From Physcomitrium patens (lineage: Eukaryota; Streptophyta; Bryopsida; Funariales; Funariaceae): 64,000 bases of DNA. Shown piece after piece: positions 1 through 9,782 of the stretch. The translations under genes and the position numbers were made by a program. Where the stretch lies: positions 9,401,008-9,465,007 of the forward strand of contig NC_037264.1 in the NCBI RefSeq assembly GCF_000002425.4, in the 5' to 3' direction. Numbering within the stretch: the first letter of the stretch is position 1; every line of letters begins with the position of its first letter. Under the pieces are notes generated by a model. The model was given only the letters and a program-made list of their open reading frames with translations, made no database searches and was not told the DNA's origin.

Positions 1-5
1 AAGAC

Positions 6-2882
6 GTGTTTCAGAAGAAAAACGCTGATATACTGCCGGAACATCGACCATATGATTGCGCCATAGACTTAGAGGAAGGAGCGCAACCACCTTTTGGTCC
101 AATATACAACCTATCGCAGACGGAGTTGGCAGAATTGCGGAAGTACATCGATGAGAATCTAGCCAAGAATTTTATTCGACATTCAAAGTCGCCAGCTGGA
201 GCACCAATCCTATTCGTGAAGAAAAAGGATGGCTCACTACGGATGTGCGTGGACTACCGAGGACTCAACAAGGTGACCAAGAAAAATCGCTATCCCTTAC
301 CTTTGATCTCCGGCCTCTTAGATCAACTTGGACGTGCAAGGATTTTTACAAAGATTGATTTAAGAGGAGCCTACAACCTTGTGCGAATCAAAGAAGGAGA
401 TGAATGGAAGACAACCTTTCGTACAAGGTATGGCCATTTTGAGTACAATGTCATGCCTTTTGGTCTTACCAATGCTCCAGCGGTCTTTCAGCATATGATG
501 AACGACATCTTTCGGGAGTACCTTGATGACTTTGTTGTCATCTATCTGGATGATATTTTGATATTTTTCAAGAATGAAGAAGAACATGAGAAGCACGTTT
601 GTTTGGTTCTTGAAAAACTACGCGAACGAGGACTCTACGCCAAGTTGGAGAAGTGTCAATTTCACCAGAATGAGATGGAATTTTTGGGCTTCATTGCGAC
701 TACAGAGGGCTTGAAGATGGATCCAAAAAAGGTAGAAGCAATTATATCTTGGGAAGTTCCGAAGACGGTTAGAGATGTTCAGTGTTTTTTTGGATTTGCT
801 AACTTCTATCAGATCTTCATCAAGAATTATTCTCAAGTTGCTGCACCACTCACGCGTCTAACAAGCAAAGACAAGCTCGAATGGGGATCACAAGTAGCAA
901 AAGCATTTCAAGATCTTAAGACGGCATTCACTACGGCTCCAATCTTGGTACACCCTGACTTTGCAAAGGCTTTCTATTTAGAGACCGATGCTTCAGATTT
1001 TGCTTTGAGAGCTGTGCTTTCACAGATGGGCATAGACAAGAAGCTTCACCCAGTTGCGTTCTATTCACGGAAGTTCTCTACTGCTGAGATCAACTACGAG
1101 ATCCACGACAAAGAGCTGCTTGCTATAGTAGATGCCTTCCAAGAGTGGCGTCACTTCCTCAAAGGAGCTGCACATCCAGTGACTGTTTATACGGACCACA
1201 AGAATTTGGAGTACTTCATGACAGCTCGAATTTTGAATCGTCGTCAAGCTCGATGGAATATGTCTCTATCACGATTTGACTTTATTATCACCTACCGCCC
1301 TGGAAAACAGCAAGGATTATCTGACGCATTATCGAGGAGATCGTATCTTGTGCCAAAGGCTGGAGAAGCAGCGTTTGATCAACAATGTACAACATTGTTG
1401 AAACCAGAAAAATTCAGGATTTTTGCTACTGTTGCAACTATCGATGACGGCTTCCTCAGCGAGATACGTACTGCGACCATTGAGGATTCTATAGCTCTTG
1501 ACATCAAACAACGTGTCGATAATGACAAGTTTAAGGTGGAGGGAGATCTTCTGTATTTTGAGGAGTGGTTGTATATCCCGAAAGGACCAACTCGACTCCG
1601 AGTACTTCAATCTCGCCACGACTTTCCAGCTGCGGGACATTTTGGATTCAACAAGACTTTGGAGCTCATTTCACGAGATTTTTGGTGGCCCCAAATGTGG
1701 AAGGATGTGAAGGAATTTGTCCTTTCTTGTGATGTTTGTTCAAGATCCAAGATCCCTCGACATCGTCCGTATGGACTTCTCCAGCCATTGCCTATTCCGC
1801 ACCGACCATGGTCTTCAGTTTCTATGGACTTCATTACGGACCTACCGCCATCGAATTCATTTGACAGCATCTTTGTTGTGGAGGATCGATTTACAAAGAT
1901 GGCGCATTTCGTGCCTTGCAAGAAAACATCGTCAAGTGAAGACACCGCAAGACTCTTTCTTGATAACATATATCGTTATCATGGCCTACCAGATGATATC
2001 GTGTCGGATCGAGGTACTCAGTTTGTATCCAAGTTTTAGAGGTCCCTCTTTGAGATATTGAAGGTGGATATTAAGCTCTCTTCGGCTTTTCATCCTCAAA
2101 CTGACGGTCAAACAGAGCGGATGAATCAAGTTTTGGAGCAATATTTACGATGCAGCATCAACTATCAACAAGATGATTGGACTGCATATCTACCGCTTGC
2201 TGAGTTCGCATACAACAACACTCTTCATGCGTCAACTCAACAAACACCATTCTTCTCCAACTACGGATACCACCCCAAGCTCGATTTATTGAGTTCTTCA
2301 GCAAATAACAACCCAGCAGTTGAAGGATTTGTGAAGCAACTATCGGAGCTTCAAGCGACGTTGAAGCTTCAATTGCAATCTGCCCAAGAGAGTTACAAGG
2401 CATCTGCAGATAAATATCGAAATGAGGCGCCTACTTTTAAAGTTGGAAGTAAAGTATGGCTTCTTCGACGGAATATCAAGACCAAGCGGCCATGTGACAA
2501 ATTGGACTATCGGAGATTAGGGCCATTTGTTATCGAGAAGCAGATCAATCCGGTGGCATATCGTCTGGAGTTACCAACTACTATGAAGGTACATCCAGTC
2601 TTTCACGTGTCTTTGTTGGAATCTTATCGAGAGTCAGCTTTTCCCCAAAGAGTACAAAGTCCACCACCAAGTATCGAAATTAAAAACCATGAGGAATACG
2701 AGGTGGAAAAGGTACTAGATTCACGGCGTAATAGGAGAAAATTGGAGTATTTAGTGCATTGGAGTGGATACAACATCAATGAACGAACGTGGGAGCGTGC
2801 CGAAAATCTTGCCAATGCACCAAAAAAGGTACAAGAATTTCATCAACGATATCCTCATAAACCTAAGCCGATTCAACGATAG
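6..2882 (+). pseudogene. pol: chromovirus pol: RT-RNase H-integrase-chromodomain, one internal stop
   Basis: One reading frame runs through the window start to a TAG at 2880-2882, broken once by TAG at 2037-2039. The related copy in this window has Trp there (TGG to TAG). Numbering from the ATG at 6, the RT has the YLDD catalytic box near residue 180, RNase H starts near the DASDFA motif at about 327, and integrase has its H2C2 zinc site at about 537-577. The DDE aspartates lie near 607 and 665 and the glutamate near 704, after the stop. A chromodomain (YEVEKVLDSR to HWSGYNINERTWE) ends the protein. The stop lies between the second Asp and the Glu, so the truncated product could not integrate. 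RNase H also has DFALRAV where the relative has DFALGAV. The true N-terminus (Gag/protease) is off the left edge. Confidence 0.93.
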
Positions 2883-2910
2883 CTTCTTGCTGAAGCTTGC
2901 TCATCAAGTA

Positions 2911-2931
2911 GCATAAAAAGGGGGGAAGGCA
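2911..2931 (+). other. internal polypurine tract upstream of accessory ORF
   Basis: A run of A and G (core AAAAAGGGGGGAAGG) lies 30-50 bases after the pol stop and about 75 bases before the accessory ORF. It resembles a plus-strand primer tract but is almost 480 bases from the LTR, which has its own purine tract at 3391-3406. It could be a central-PPT-like second primer or simply leader sequence; function is inference. Confidence 0.4.
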
Positions 2932-3002
2932 CCTCCAAAACCCACAGTTCGATAGTGTAGAACTTTGTTAGCAACTATAGTTTGCTCTCATCATTTTAGC
3001 CT

Positions 3003-3356
3003 TTGGACATGGATAGTCAAGATACTACACTTGTTATGTCATCTCAAGCGACTAGCTCACGAAGACGACCGCGAGATGAAGAACCGCCTGCACCACGACG
3101 ACATCGGAGGATATCGAGCAACAGATCGCTAGTAATTGTATTTGAGGTCGAGCCTGCCTACGACGGTCAGCCAGAACGTGTGTTTGGAGGACAGTTTCAC
3201 AATGAAGACAGAGAAGTCCACGCTTGGTCAGAGGTTGAAGGTGTTGGTCACTACCGTTGGCTCCAAGGGCCGATGAATCATTTGCCTCGCGAACAACAAT
3301 TGGAATTCATAGCGGATGTGATGCGACAGATTTTCATTTTCTTGCGTTGGTATTGA
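3003..3356 (+). CDS. unrecognised accessory ORF of chromovirus element 1 (GHYRWL family)
   Basis: An intact 117-residue ORF lies between the pol stop and the 3' LTR, a place where simple gypsy elements carry no gene. The N-terminal 40 residues are Arg/Ser/Pro-rich (SSRRRPRDEE and RRHRR, nuclear-signal-like) and probably disordered. The C-terminal 70 residues look folded and hold GVGHYRWL, GPMNHL, REQQLEFI and a hydrophobic end. A homologous ORF occupies the same position in element 2 (6497-6919, minus): both share SRRR-RDE, then V-I-EV, then GxGHYRWLxGPxNHLxREQ. No transmembrane segment, signal peptide, zinc site or nuclease motif is seen, so it does not look like an envelope gene. I do not recognise the family. 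Conservation between two diverged elements suggests a function for the element, perhaps in chromatin, integration or host defence. Confidence 0.75.
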   Translation: MDMDSQDTTLVMSSQATSSRRRPRDEEPPAPRRHRRISSNRSLVIVFEVEPAYDGQPERVFGGQFHNEDREVHAWSEVEGVGHYRWLQGPMNHLPREQQLEFIADVMRQIFIFLRWY

Positions 3357-3390
3357 CTGATAACAACATTGCTTCTCGGAGACCTCGAAG

Positions 3391-3406
3391 TTAGAAGAGG
3401 AGGTGA
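3391..3406 (+). other. 3' polypurine tract of element 1
   Basis: TTAGAAGAGGAGGTGA directly abuts the TGTCATGG start of the 3' LTR. This is the expected plus-strand primer position. Confidence 0.7.
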
Positions 3407-3423
3407 TGTCATGGACATACATT

Positions 3424-3569
3424 AGAAGATTCTTCGAATATTCTTCTAGAATATTCTCTAAAGATTCCTTTAGAAGGTTCTAGAAGATTCTTAGAATATT
3501 CCCTAAAGATTCTCTTAGAAGGTTCTAGAATATTCTGATAGATTCTAGGAAGTTGCTCGAGAAGTTTCC
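3424..3569 (+). promoter_or_regulatory. heat-shock-element-like GAA/TTC arrays in LTR U3
   Basis: Contiguous 5-bp units nGAAn/nTTCn occur in phase. Four units lie at 3472-3491 (aGAAg gTTCt aGAAg aTTCt) and four at 3517-3536 (aGAAg gTTCt aGAAt aTTCt). Two-unit blocks lie at 3424-3433, 3435-3444, 3448-3457 and 3560-3569, with another at 3620-3629. Three adjacent alternating units is the accepted binding site for trimeric heat shock factor. Two copies of a repeat of about 45 bp (3457-3501, 3502-3540) created the array. Position upstream of the TATA box suits a heat-inducible promoter; inducibility is inference. Confidence 0.7.
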
Positions 3570-3636
3570 TAATTAATAGAAGTTGTTGAAGAAGCGTCCT
3601 AGTTAGCGGAAGTAGCTCGAGAAGCTTCCTATTCAG

Positions 3637-3649
3637 TAGTATATATAGG
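3637..3649 (+). promoter_or_regulatory. TATA box of element 1 LTR promoter
   Basis: AGTATATATAGG sits about 100 bases downstream of the GAA/TTC arrays and some 30 bases before a CT/CA-rich stretch suitable for transcription start. In a 3' LTR it would drive transcription outward into 3.8 kb and beyond. Confidence 0.6.
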
Positions 3650-3807
3650 AGTCAAGGCTGAAGGGTTCTTCAGTCTCGACAACACATCTCTTGGAGTTCT
3701 AGCTCACCTTTCTGGTGTTGTTCTTGTACTCATCTGTTTAATCTAGTTCTGCCACTTCTTCTTGAACTTCTTGTTAGATTTCAAGTCTGTATTTTGTGTC
3801 CGTGACA

Positions 3808-4234
3808 GGCACTTGCTTTGCAACGCATTAGTCCAACCATTTTAATGTAGTTCTTATATTACAAAATAGTTTAAAAGGAAGGTAACAACAATCTACATAT
3901 ATAAATATGTCTTCATGACCTAAGCATGAATTTTAAGAATGTAATATAATAGAATAGAGTAATAAATTTTAGAAATAAAATACATCCAAAGATGCATGCA
4001 TTGGAAAATATCCATTCATTGAATAGTGAAATTCAAGATGTAACCTTCTTCAATTGAATGGTAAGTTGTCTCAATTGAGAAAACATAATTGAACACCAAA
4101 AGAATGCAATTGGATGGAAGGGGACGTCGCCAAAGCGTGCAAGAAACCTAAACATGCAGAGTTTGAAACAAACTCTTAACTTTTCCATCCACTTGATTCA
4201 GGTGTAAATATTTATAAGAATTTATATGACAATG
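3808..4234. other. spacer between element 1 and the Helitron gene
   Basis: About 430 bases, AT-rich, no ORF. It should contain the 3' end of the minus-strand Helitron (CTRR preceded by a hairpin), but I could not fix that terminus. Bases 3810-3832 resemble 15050-15073 on the far side of the Helitron (both CTTGCTTTGCAAC-CATT-GT), which may be a remnant related to the insertion or a shared repeat. Confidence 0.4.
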
Positions 4235-5903
4235 TCATGTAAAAACCTCATGATAAACAATGTTTTTAACCGTTCCCACGGCTTCATTGTTGTCATTGGC
4301 AACCTTAATGTTTGCAAGATGTCTACCACGAGACAATGCCACATATAATTGACCATGGCTAAATACTTCATTGCGAAGATAAATGCCAACTCGATCATAT
4401 GATTGGCCCTGGGATTTGTTGATTGTCATGGTAAAAGCACCAGTGACAAGAAATTGTCTCCGGTAAAGTGAGAATGGCAAGCGGCTATCGTTGCAATGAT
4501 AAATGATTCTAGGAATCAATACTTCTTGGCTACGATAGCATCCTTCTACAATTTCACATAACAACACATTAGAAGACACTTGCAAAAGACGTAAATGACT
4601 ACCATTGCACAAACCTTTTGCCGGATTCAAGTTCCTTAGCAACATCAAATATTGGCCATATTTAAGATTTAATTGGTGAGGAGGCAAACCGCTCAATTGT
4701 AAAGAATTCAAAAACTCTACTGGGTAATGATGGGCATGTTCATCATTCTCGTGAACTAAATCAGCACTAAAACATTGATGCACATCACCAGGTATACGAT
4801 CGGTGATTTTTCGGTTGATTTCTTGGGCATCATTATTCCAGACAGCCAAAATGACGCGCTCAGAAAAATCAACCGAATCATCAAAAATAGCATCAATGAG
4901 ACCATCTAAAGAATTTCCAGGAGCAACTAATCCTAGCGGTAAATCTACCTTTGAACCGGTTTTGCCCTCACCAATATCTAACAAAAATCGTTGAAAGTCC
5001 GGTTGACTTTGCAAATGCATGTTAGTGGTCAAATGAAAATGTTGCATTAGTGGAAATAGGTATGAATGTCGCAAGCAAGCTTGAACAGTTTGCTTGCAAC
5101 CTCCACGTACAACTACAAGTAAAGTTTGGCAAAAATCACCGCCATATAATACTACAACACCACCATTTGGACTATCTATATTGCGTATATCTCGCAATGA
5201 TCTGTCTATAGCTTCAAACATAAAATGATGTCCAGCACAAGCTTCATCAAGTACAATCAATTGTACTTCACGTAAGCTTTGACCTAATGTAGACTAGACA
5301 CTAATGTTACAAATTGATGCATCGTGCAACTGTAAAGGAATAGCAAGACCTGAATGTGCCGTTCGTCCTTCATTCAAAAGGCATGCGGCAATTCCACTTG
5401 TTGCTATTGCCATACACTTGACATTACGACCACGAAGATAACCCAATATGATGTTATACAAAAAGGTCTTACCTATACCACCAGGACCATCTAAAAAGAA
5501 AAGCCGATCTGGAGAATCAGAATTTAAAACAGCAGTGGTCACCACATTAAAAACAATGTATTGTTCTTCGTTGAGCCTATCTACATCCTCCTCTAGAAAA
5601 GTAATGTTTTGGTTATCCAAATCAATATTGTCATTGGAATCACCGCCAACATCAACAATGTTTGAATAACCAAACTCATTCAATTCTTCAATATTAAAAA
5701 AATCTGTAAGATGTTTGTCTGATGATGACAAATATTCTTCAATGGACAAAATTGCTTTGCAATAGTGATTTTGATCCTTGCGCCAATCATCAGACATAGC
5801 ATTAAGATGTGTCTTTAGTAAGCTAAGAGGATCTAGCGGTTGTCCAAACACAAGAAGTGTTGCAAACAACCGCCGAACTTGTTTAGGCAACGCAATGACA
5901 GTT
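4235..5903 (-). pseudogene. Helitron Pif1-like helicase, C-terminal part
   Basis: The 3' part of the Helitron transposase gene, which unwinds DNA for rolling-circle transposition. Reading leftwards it shows LPKQVRRLFATLLVFG, then QYIVFN and the Walker A motif GPGGIGKTF. Walker B follows as VLDEA, then GGDFCQTL (usually GGDFRQ.LPV) and the C-terminal helicase motifs TINKSQGQS and YVALSRGRHL. One TAG at 5292-5294 breaks the frame between the Walker A half (5294-5890) and the Walker B half (4235-5260); both halves are in the same frame. The gene continues in the part at 12282-14663 beyond the gypsy insertion. Function is lost as it stands. Confidence 0.92.
5899..5903. repeat. target-site duplication of element 2, left copy
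   Basis: CAGTT directly precedes the TGTCAAGG LTR end. The right copy at 12277-12281 is CAATT, one transition away. Both lie in the Helitron reading frame (…EAIV…), so the true ancestral site can be judged from intact Helitron relatives. Confidence 0.8.
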
Positions 5904-6455
5904 TGTCAAGGACAAAGACTCGATGAGGGAAAATATACACCAAAAGGCTATCTCGATATAATAAGTCAAAATATAAACAAGTAGGTATATTAAAAGGAAA
6001 CTGGAATGGCTATTGCCACAAGACAAGAAACTAAAGACTCTTGAACCTGGACTAGAAGCAAGAAAGGAGTTGACAAGAGTGAAGAAGCCTTCACTCTTGT
6101 CTCTATATATACTATCTAACTAGGGGCTACGTGGCGACGTTCTATAGGACCTCCAATATAAGTTGACTTTGTAGGACACATGCCTTGACTTATAAGGCAA
6201 GTTTTTCTACGTGTGAGCCACATAGTTAGCTTGATCTTCAAGCTAACAACATGTGTGGCACATGGCCAACTTGTTGACCACGTTTCTAATCCAAAAAGTC
6301 AATTAAAGACACCTATGAAGTCAAAGCAGTGTCTAGGAAGTTTCTAAGAAGCTTCTATATTAAATATTATAGAATTAACTTACTTTTATCTACTTTTACT
6401 TACTTCTACCTATTTCTATATGTAATTATTAGCTTACATGATTATAGCCGTGACA
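5904..6455 (-). repeat. 3' LTR of element 2 (552 bp)
   Basis: On the minus strand it reads TGTCACGGC…GTCCTTGACA, with TG…CA ends. It matches 11725-12276 over its full length. A GAA/TTC block (gGAAg tTTCt then aGAAg cTTCt) lies at about 6337-6357, weaker than the array in the element 1 LTR. Confidence 0.95.
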
Positions 6456-6469
6456 TTACCCCCCCTTCT
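6456..6469 (-). other. polypurine tract of element 2
   Basis: On the minus strand AGAAGGGGGGGTAA abuts the LTR start TGTCACGG. This is the normal plus-strand primer site. Confidence 0.8.
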
Positions 6470-6496
6470 AGAGACGAGTTCCACGAGGAGCGGTCA

Positions 6497-6919
6497 TCAT
6501 ACGTTGAAGAAATCTATGATGCGATGAATTGTATTCGCCACATACTCTGATCTCTGTTCTCTTCGAAGATGATTGATAGGGCCTCTCAACCATCGGTAGT
6601 GTCCCATACCAGGGCGGGAGGACCAACCAATTATTTGATCATTGTTGAGGCCTTCGTAACTTCCTTCGAATAGAATATTCGGAACACCATCAGGAGTTGT
6701 TCCTACCTCTAGCAAAATCACCAAACATCGAGAGTCCCTTCCCAAATCGTGATACCAAACGCGTTGTATCTCACCATCTGTTCGAGGAAGAACATGTCGT
6801 TCTTGAAGATCTTCATCTCGATTGCGTCGTCTTGAAGGTTGTGACAATCGTAATGTCTCGTCCGGCAGGTCAGCAAACGAAGGTTCTTGAGTTGAATCCG
6901 CTGGTTGTTGGCTCTCCAT
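6497..6919 (-). CDS. unrecognised accessory ORF of chromovirus element 2 (GHYRWL family)
   Basis: An intact 140-residue ORF starts 94 bases after the pol stop and ends about 30 bases before the polypurine tract. The N-terminus is acidic and polar, followed by a basic patch (SRRRNRDED). The C-terminal half holds CLVILLEVG, then GMGHYRWL, GPINHL, RREQRSEYV and a hydrophobic end. It is homologous to the ORF at 3003-3356 in element 1 (same order, same position relative to chromodomain and LTR). The ORF is open although pol and gag of this copy each carry stops. No transmembrane helix or catalytic motif is recognised. An overlapping frame (6718-6987) is a shadow. Confidence 0.75.
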   Translation of the reverse strand: MESQQPADSTQEPSFADLPDETLRLSQPSRRRNRDEDLQERHVLPRTDGEIQRVWYHDLGRDSRCLVILLEVGTTPDGVPNILFEGSYEGLNNDQIIGWSSRPGMGHYRWLRGPINHLRREQRSEYVANTIHRIIDFFNV

Positions 6920-7013
6920 CTAATTAGCGTCACAAATGCAAAGAAGTTACAAACAAGGATAGGAAATTGAATGTTATCTTGCCTCAATCTTGTCTCTTTT
7001 ATAAGAGAGATTT

Positions 7014-9776
7014 TTATCTTGGTTTTGATGGATGTCGTTGATGAAAAACTTTGACTTTAGCTGATGCATTTGCTAGATTCCTGGATGGCTCCCATGTGCG
7101 TTCACTAATATCATATCCGTGCCAATGAACAAGATATTCCAGCTTATTTCGGCGCCGCCTTGAGTCTAATATCTCTTCCACATCAAATTCTTCATTATTA
7201 TCTACTTCTATAAGAGGCGGTGGCATTTGTCTTCTTCCTTGTATATCCACTGTCTTATATGGTTCAAGAAGAGACAGGTGGAATACAGGATGGATCTTCA
7301 TTGACTCCGGTAGATGTAACCGATATGCAATTGGGTTGATCTGTTCAGAAACAAAAAAGGGACCAAGCCTACGATAGTCCAACTTGTCACAAGGTCGAGT
7401 AGTCTTGATATTGCGACGAAGTAGCCATACCTTATCATCCACGTTGATTTGTGGTTGCTCTTTACGATATAGATCTGCGTTTATCTTTTGTCGTTCTTGA
7501 GCTTCCTTCAATTGCGTCTTCATTATTGCATATAACTCTGACAACTGATTTGCCATATCTTCTGCTGCAAGATTATCAACTTTTGAAAAATCAAAAGTAT
7601 CAAGTCGTGGATGATAGCCATAATTGGCAAAGAAAGGTGTTTGTTGCGTGGAAGAATGTACCGTATTATTATAAGCAAACTCTGCCAATGGCAGAAGGGT
7701 TGTCCAATCATCTTGTTGGTAGTTGATAGTACACCTTAAATATTGTTCCAAGACTTGGTTTAAGCGCTCTGTTTGTCCATCAGTTTGAGGATGGAAAGCC
7801 GAAGATAGCTTTATGTCCACTTTTAAAATCTTGAAAAGGGTCCTCCAAAATCTTGACACAAATTGAGTTCCCCTATCTGATATGATATCTTTAGGTAATC
7901 CATGATAGCGATAGATATTATCAATGAAAAGCTTAGCTGTTTCTTCACTTGTGATAGATTTTGTACATGGCACAAAATGTGCCATCTTGGTGAAATGATC
8001 TACTATCACAAATATAGAATCATAAGATCTTGAGCTTAGAAGATCTGTGATGAAATCCATAGAAACAGAAGACCATGGTTGTTCTGGTATAGGTAATGGT
8101 TGAAGAAGTCCGTAAGGTTGATGACGAGGAATTTTTGATCTTGAACAAATATCACATGATTGTACAAAGTCTTTGACTGACTTCCACATTTGTGGCCACC
8201 AAAAATCTCTTGATATGAGTTCCAAAGTCTTATTATATCCAAAGTGCCCTGCTGTTGGAAAGTCATGACGTGCTTGAAGAACACGTAAACGTGCTTCTCC
8301 TTCTGGAACATATAGGCGTCCTTCAAAATATAATAGATTATTCTTGAACTCGAACTTAGAAGGATCATGAGACTTGGAAGAATTATTCTCGATATCATAA
8401 ACAAGAGGGTCTGAGGACATAGTGGACTGGATTTGCTTGAGAAAAGTTGAATCAACAGTCAATGTTGATTTCATTGCTCGGAGATGAAATTGCTCCGGTT
8501 TCAAGAGGACCGTTCTTTGTTGCTCAAAAGCTGCATCTCCTTCTTTTGGTGCAAAATAAGAACGTCTAGATAGGGCATCAAACAAACCTTGTTGTTTTCC
8601 TGGCCGATAAGTGATAATGAACTCGAATCTTGACAAAGACATACTCCAACGAGCTTGACGACGATTCAACACGCGTGCTGATATGAAATACTCGAGGTTC
8701 TTGTGATCTGTATACACAGTGACTCGAATAGAAGTGCCTTCTAGATAATGATGCGATTCTTGAAAGGAATCCACGATCGCAAGAAGTTCTTTATCGTGGA
8801 TCTCATAATTGATCTCGGCTGCTGAGAATTTTCTTGAATGAAAAGCTATCGGATGGAGTTTGTCATCTGTTCCCATTTGTGATAAAACTGCACCCAAGGC
8901 AAAATCTGATGCATCTGTTTTCATAAAAAATGCCTTAAAAAAATCAACACGATATAAGACTGGTGCAGAGACAAACAATGTCTTGAAGGCTTCAAATGGT
9001 GCTTCCGCTTCTTGATTCCATTGGAATTTATCTTTACTAGTCAAGCATGTAAGTGGAGCTGCAACTCGTGAAAAATCTTTGATGAAGATCCGATAGTAAT
9101 TGACAAATCCCAAGAAACATTGGACATCTCTTACTGTCCTTGGAATCTTCCAATCCATGATTGTTTGGACTTTCTTAGAATCCATCATGAGACCATCATT
9201 TGAAATGATGTATCCTAAAAAGTCAACTTGAGTAGTGTGAAATACACACTTTTCCATCTTGGCGTACAATCCTGCATCTCTAAGTTTTTGTAATACTTGA
9301 CGAACATGTATTTCATGTTCTTCGACGTTCTTAGAATAGATCAGGATATCGTCTAGATAGCAGACGACAAAATTGTCTAAGAATTCACAAAATACATCAT
9401 TCATGAGATGTTGAAAAGCAGCTGGTACATTCGTGAGTCTAAAGGGCATGACATTATATTCAAAATGTCCATACCTGGTTCGAAACGCAGTCTTCCATTC
9501 ATCTCCTTTTTTGATCCGTATTAGATTATATGCTCCTCTTAGATCTATTTTTGTATAGATCTTAGCTTGATTCAATTAGTCAAGGAATCCTGATATCAAA
9601 GGTAATGGATACCTGTTCTTGATTGTGATCTTGTTGAGTCCTCGATAATCAACACACATTCGTAAAGATCCATCATTTTTCTTTACAAATAGAATTGGAG
9701 CTCCTGCTGGAGATTTTGAATGGCGTATGAAATTCTTCGCTAAATTCTCGTCAATATATGTCTTGAGTTCAGCCAT
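7014..9776 (-). pseudogene. pol: chromovirus pol: RT-RNase H-integrase-chromodomain
   Basis: Main enzyme region of element 2, about 920 codons. RT begins [16 protein letters not shown] and has the YLDD box; RNase H starts at DASDFALGAV. Integrase carries HDFPTAGHFGYNK with CDICSRSK as the H2C2 zinc site and a D, D (SDRGTQF), E (TERLNQ) triad. The C-terminal chromodomain (FDVEEILDSR…HWHGYDISERTWE) is expected to bind methylated histone H3. One TAA at 9573-9575, just before LNQAKIYTKIDLRGAY, interrupts RT (CAA to TAA likely). A second TAA at about 9780 separates RT from protease upstream in the same frame. The integrase-chromodomain part (7014-9572) is one open frame of 853 codons. Confidence 0.94.
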
Positions 9777-9782
9777 CTCATC

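Larger units (their letters stand above)
1..3807 (+). mobile_element. Ty3/gypsy chromovirus, element 1 (3' part)
   Basis: The window opens inside a plus-strand LTR retrotransposon. In order it shows protease-RT linker, reverse transcriptase, RNase H, integrase, chromodomain, an extra small ORF, a purine tract and a 3' LTR ending in TGACA. RT before integrase plus a C-terminal chromodomain defines a Ty3/gypsy chromovirus. Its proteins closely resemble those of the minus-strand element at 5904-12276, so the two are sister families. The style ([20 protein letters not shown] before RT) looks like the Tcn1-like chromoviruses reported in fungi and mosses; that subgroup placement is from memory. Gag, protease and 5' LTR lie upstream of the window, so its age and target duplication cannot be read. 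Confidence 0.93.
3407..3807 (+). repeat. 3' LTR of element 1 (401 bp)
   Basis: It starts TGTCATGGACA and ends TGTCCGTGACA, giving 11-bp near-perfect inverted ends with TG...CA termini. The U3 part holds GAA/TTC arrays and a TATA box; R/U5 would follow about 3675. The base after the LTR starts GGCAC (3808-3812), the predicted target duplication if the 5' LTR were in view. Confidence 0.88.

Noticed and set aside
3003-3356. Accessory ORF as a retroviral-type envelope gene
   Set aside because: Position fits an envelope, but there is no signal peptide, transmembrane segment or fusion-like region and the protein is too short.
6718-6987. 89-codon minus ORF overlapping the element 2 accessory ORF
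   Set aside because: Different frame without counterpart in element 1; the conserved GHYRWL frame is the real one.
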